The notes under the pieces are model-generated. The model was not told the origin of the DNA. It saw only the letters and a list, made by a program, of their open reading frames with translations, and searched no databases. 55,764 nt of DNA. Source: Kalymmatonema hyalinum WJT4-NPBG1 (GTDB taxonomy: Bacteria > Cyanobacteriota > Cyanobacteriia > Cyanobacteriales > Nostocaceae). Numbering within the stretch: the stretch's first letter is position 1; each line of letters begins with the position of its first letter. The position numbers were made by a program, and so were the translations under genes. This document shows positions 54,522 to 55,764 of this stretch, piece after piece. Location: assembly GCA_019359075.1 (NCBI GenBank), contig JAHHIB010000058.1:1-55764 (forward strand), given 5' to 3'.

Positions 54522-55172
54522 ATGACTTCTAACCATGACTGGTCTGAGCAAGATTTAAGTAGCCAAGATTTGAGCAACAAGAACTTTAGCCACCATAACC
54601 TAACACGCACCAATCTTAACGGTAGTGACTTGAGTAACTGCTGCTTGAACGGTGCTAATTTGCAGGATGCTCACATACATGGAGCAAATTTAACATACGC
54701 TACCTTGTGCGGCGCTAAATTGCCAAATGCCAAATTAAACGGTGCTGACTTACGATGGGCAGACTTAACTGGCGCAGACTTGGCTCAAGCAGACCTACGG
54801 CGCTGTAATTTTAGAAACGCTAAATTGCGGAATACTAATTTGAGTGGCGCAAAAGTTCAAGGCGCTCTCTTTCAAGGCTGCGAAGGACTCACAGAAGATC
54901 TAAAACATGACCTGAAAAACCGAGGCGCAATTTTTAAGGATACTACTTCCAGAGTCCATGATATCAGATGGTGGATACAATTCGTAATTGTACCGCTTGC
55001 AGTGGCTTGTATAGGTGGTGGAGGTGTTATGGGTCTGTTAAATAATGTAAATGCGAAGGCAAATTGTTCACAATCCCAGTCCGTACCTTCTGCCAATTGT
55101 ACTCAACCAACTCCATCACCAAAAACCATACCTAATAACAAAGCTATGACTCCAAGTAGCAAGATTAACTAA
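54522..55172 (+). CDS. Pentapeptide-repeat protein with a C-terminal membrane anchor
   Basis: 216 residues. Residues about 8-115 are A(D/N)LxX-type pentapeptide repeats (LSNCCLNGANLQDAHIHGAN; LTGADLAQADLRRC), which form a right-handed beta helix. A soluble linker precedes a hydrophobic span at about 148-170 (IQFVIVPLAVACIGGGGVMG). The tail is Pro/Ser-rich. Function is unknown. It is divergent from the NACHT gene, so a joint role is possible but not shown. The ATG at 54522 lacks a strong ribosome site. Confidence 0.85.
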   Translation: MTSNHDWSEQDLSSQDLSNKNFSHHNLTRTNLNGSDLSNCCLNGANLQDAHIHGANLTYATLCGAKLPNAKLNGADLRWADLTGADLAQADLRRCNFRNAKLRNTNLSGAKVQGALFQGCEGLTEDLKHDLKNRGAIFKDTTSRVHDIRWWIQFVIVPLAVACIGGGGVMGLLNNVNAKANCSQSQSVPSANCTQPTPSPKTIPNNKAMTPSSKIN

Positions 55173-55764
55173 CCTAACTTTGAGACGACTAAACCCAAGC
55201 CATTGAGAATTATGGCTTTGACGACTTGACCTAGTGTGATAATTTCTTAGTCATGAGTGCCTAGTATTTAGTTGATTTGCTCGACCCAGCACATAGAGTT
55301 AATTCAGATTTATAGCGAGTTTCGATTGCATACAATACGTTTTCAAAGAACGCAGAACTCAGAACTCAGAATGCAGAATTCCCAAGCTGACTGTTGAGTT
55401 CACCAGTTCTGAGTTCTCTTTGCTCTGGGTGTACTTCATCCATTCGAGAAACGCTGTATCTGTGGTGTGATTGTGCGTTCTTCCCAAAGTTTTTTGTCAA
55501 CTGATACTCCTCAAGATAGTAGAACAAATCTGCTTGTGGGTATACAGACTCTCCTAGAGAAAACTTGTACAGTAGAGTTAATTCCGTTAGTTTCCGGTAG
55601 TTACCGCCGATTCTGGTCAACACTACACTAGGAAGTATGATGTCAACAACCCAGGTCTAAAGACGCTGGGCTTCTAGCCTAAGTCCAAGGACAGTAGTTG
55701 ACCCGACTAAGTACCTCGTGTACTACGTTATTGGCAAGTGTTCAAGTTCCTACCTACAGATGCG
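55173..55764. other. Right-edge intergenic DNA with a possible IS605-type end
   Basis: No credible gene. A heptamer array (AGAACTC units) lies at about 55350-55376. From about 55641 to the end the DNA contains a hairpin CCCAG-GTCTAAAGACG-CTGGG and is otherwise rich in stops. In reverse orientation it resembles the non-coding right end of tnpB elements. The rest would lie outside the window, so this is tentative. Confidence 0.35.

Noticed and set aside
55366-55623. Minus-strand ORF of 85 residues near the right edge
   Set aside because: Its 3' part runs through a heptamer repeat array, it has no ribosome site and no recognisable domain.

Overview
The window looks like chromosomal DNA of a filamentous, probably heterocystous (Nostocales-type) cyanobacterium. 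It carries petG, a cytochrome cM-like gene, the cyanobacterial DUF3370 family and a Mo-nitrogenase C-terminal-domain protein. Copies of the palindrome GCGATCGC (HIP1) are frequent. Many intergenic gaps hold heptamer or octamer tandem repeats (STRR type) and small dispersed palindromes. Species cannot be fixed from the sequence alone.

Layout. 1-117 is the 3' end of a transposase-like ORF. 142-5092 holds nadA, a metallophosphoesterase, tRNA-Ser(UGA), a divergent DeoR regulator / HAD phosphatase pair and a FitA/VapC-type toxin-antitoxin pair. 5313-7499 is a NERD/UvrD-like helicase. 7717-15820 holds an S1-domain protein, a dienelactone hydrolase, a GntR regulator, an alpha/beta hydrolase and the protein quality-control group tig-clpP-clpX. 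16648-20839 is the asd-dapA-rnj group (lysine/diaminopimelate precursors plus RNase J). 21115-29930 holds a permease, a Mo-nitrogenase C-domain protein, a membrane-anchored pseudo-caspase with an octamer repeat array, rpmF, a molybdopterin oxidoreductase, an aldehyde dehydrogenase and a response-regulator/histidine-kinase hybrid.

30336-42204 is an accessory region. Its core is a tightly overlapping three-gene operon: a Trypco1-like small protein, a trypsin-like protease fused to an AAA-like ATPase, and a second AAA-like ATPase followed by two predicted beta-sandwich domains and a multi-pass membrane C terminus. It resembles predicted NTP-dependent biological-conflict systems and is the best candidate for an undescribed system here. 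Around it lie antitoxin genes and fragments, an orphan antitoxin with a remnant of its toxin, two Rpn/PD-(D/E)XK nuclease genes, a fused amino-acid ABC transporter subunit and a methyltransferase. One Rpn gene is cut exactly by a tnpB-only IS200/IS605 element (40435-41950). Removing the element restores the reading frame, so TTTAA can be read as the target motif and the bases after 41950 as the probable guide of the omega RNA.

42231-46183 is the urease operon ureD-ureA-ureB-(DUF1349)-ureC, whose ureC has a palindromic repeat inserted in frame. 46184-46845 has almost no ORFs but carries three plus-strand terminators and a small VKV-repeat ORF. 46846-51092 holds DUF3370, a C15-like peptidase, hisH, rsmD, petG and a cytochrome cM-like gene. 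The window ends with a NACHT NTPase divergent from a membrane-anchored pentapeptide-repeat protein, and a possible end of another IS605-type element.
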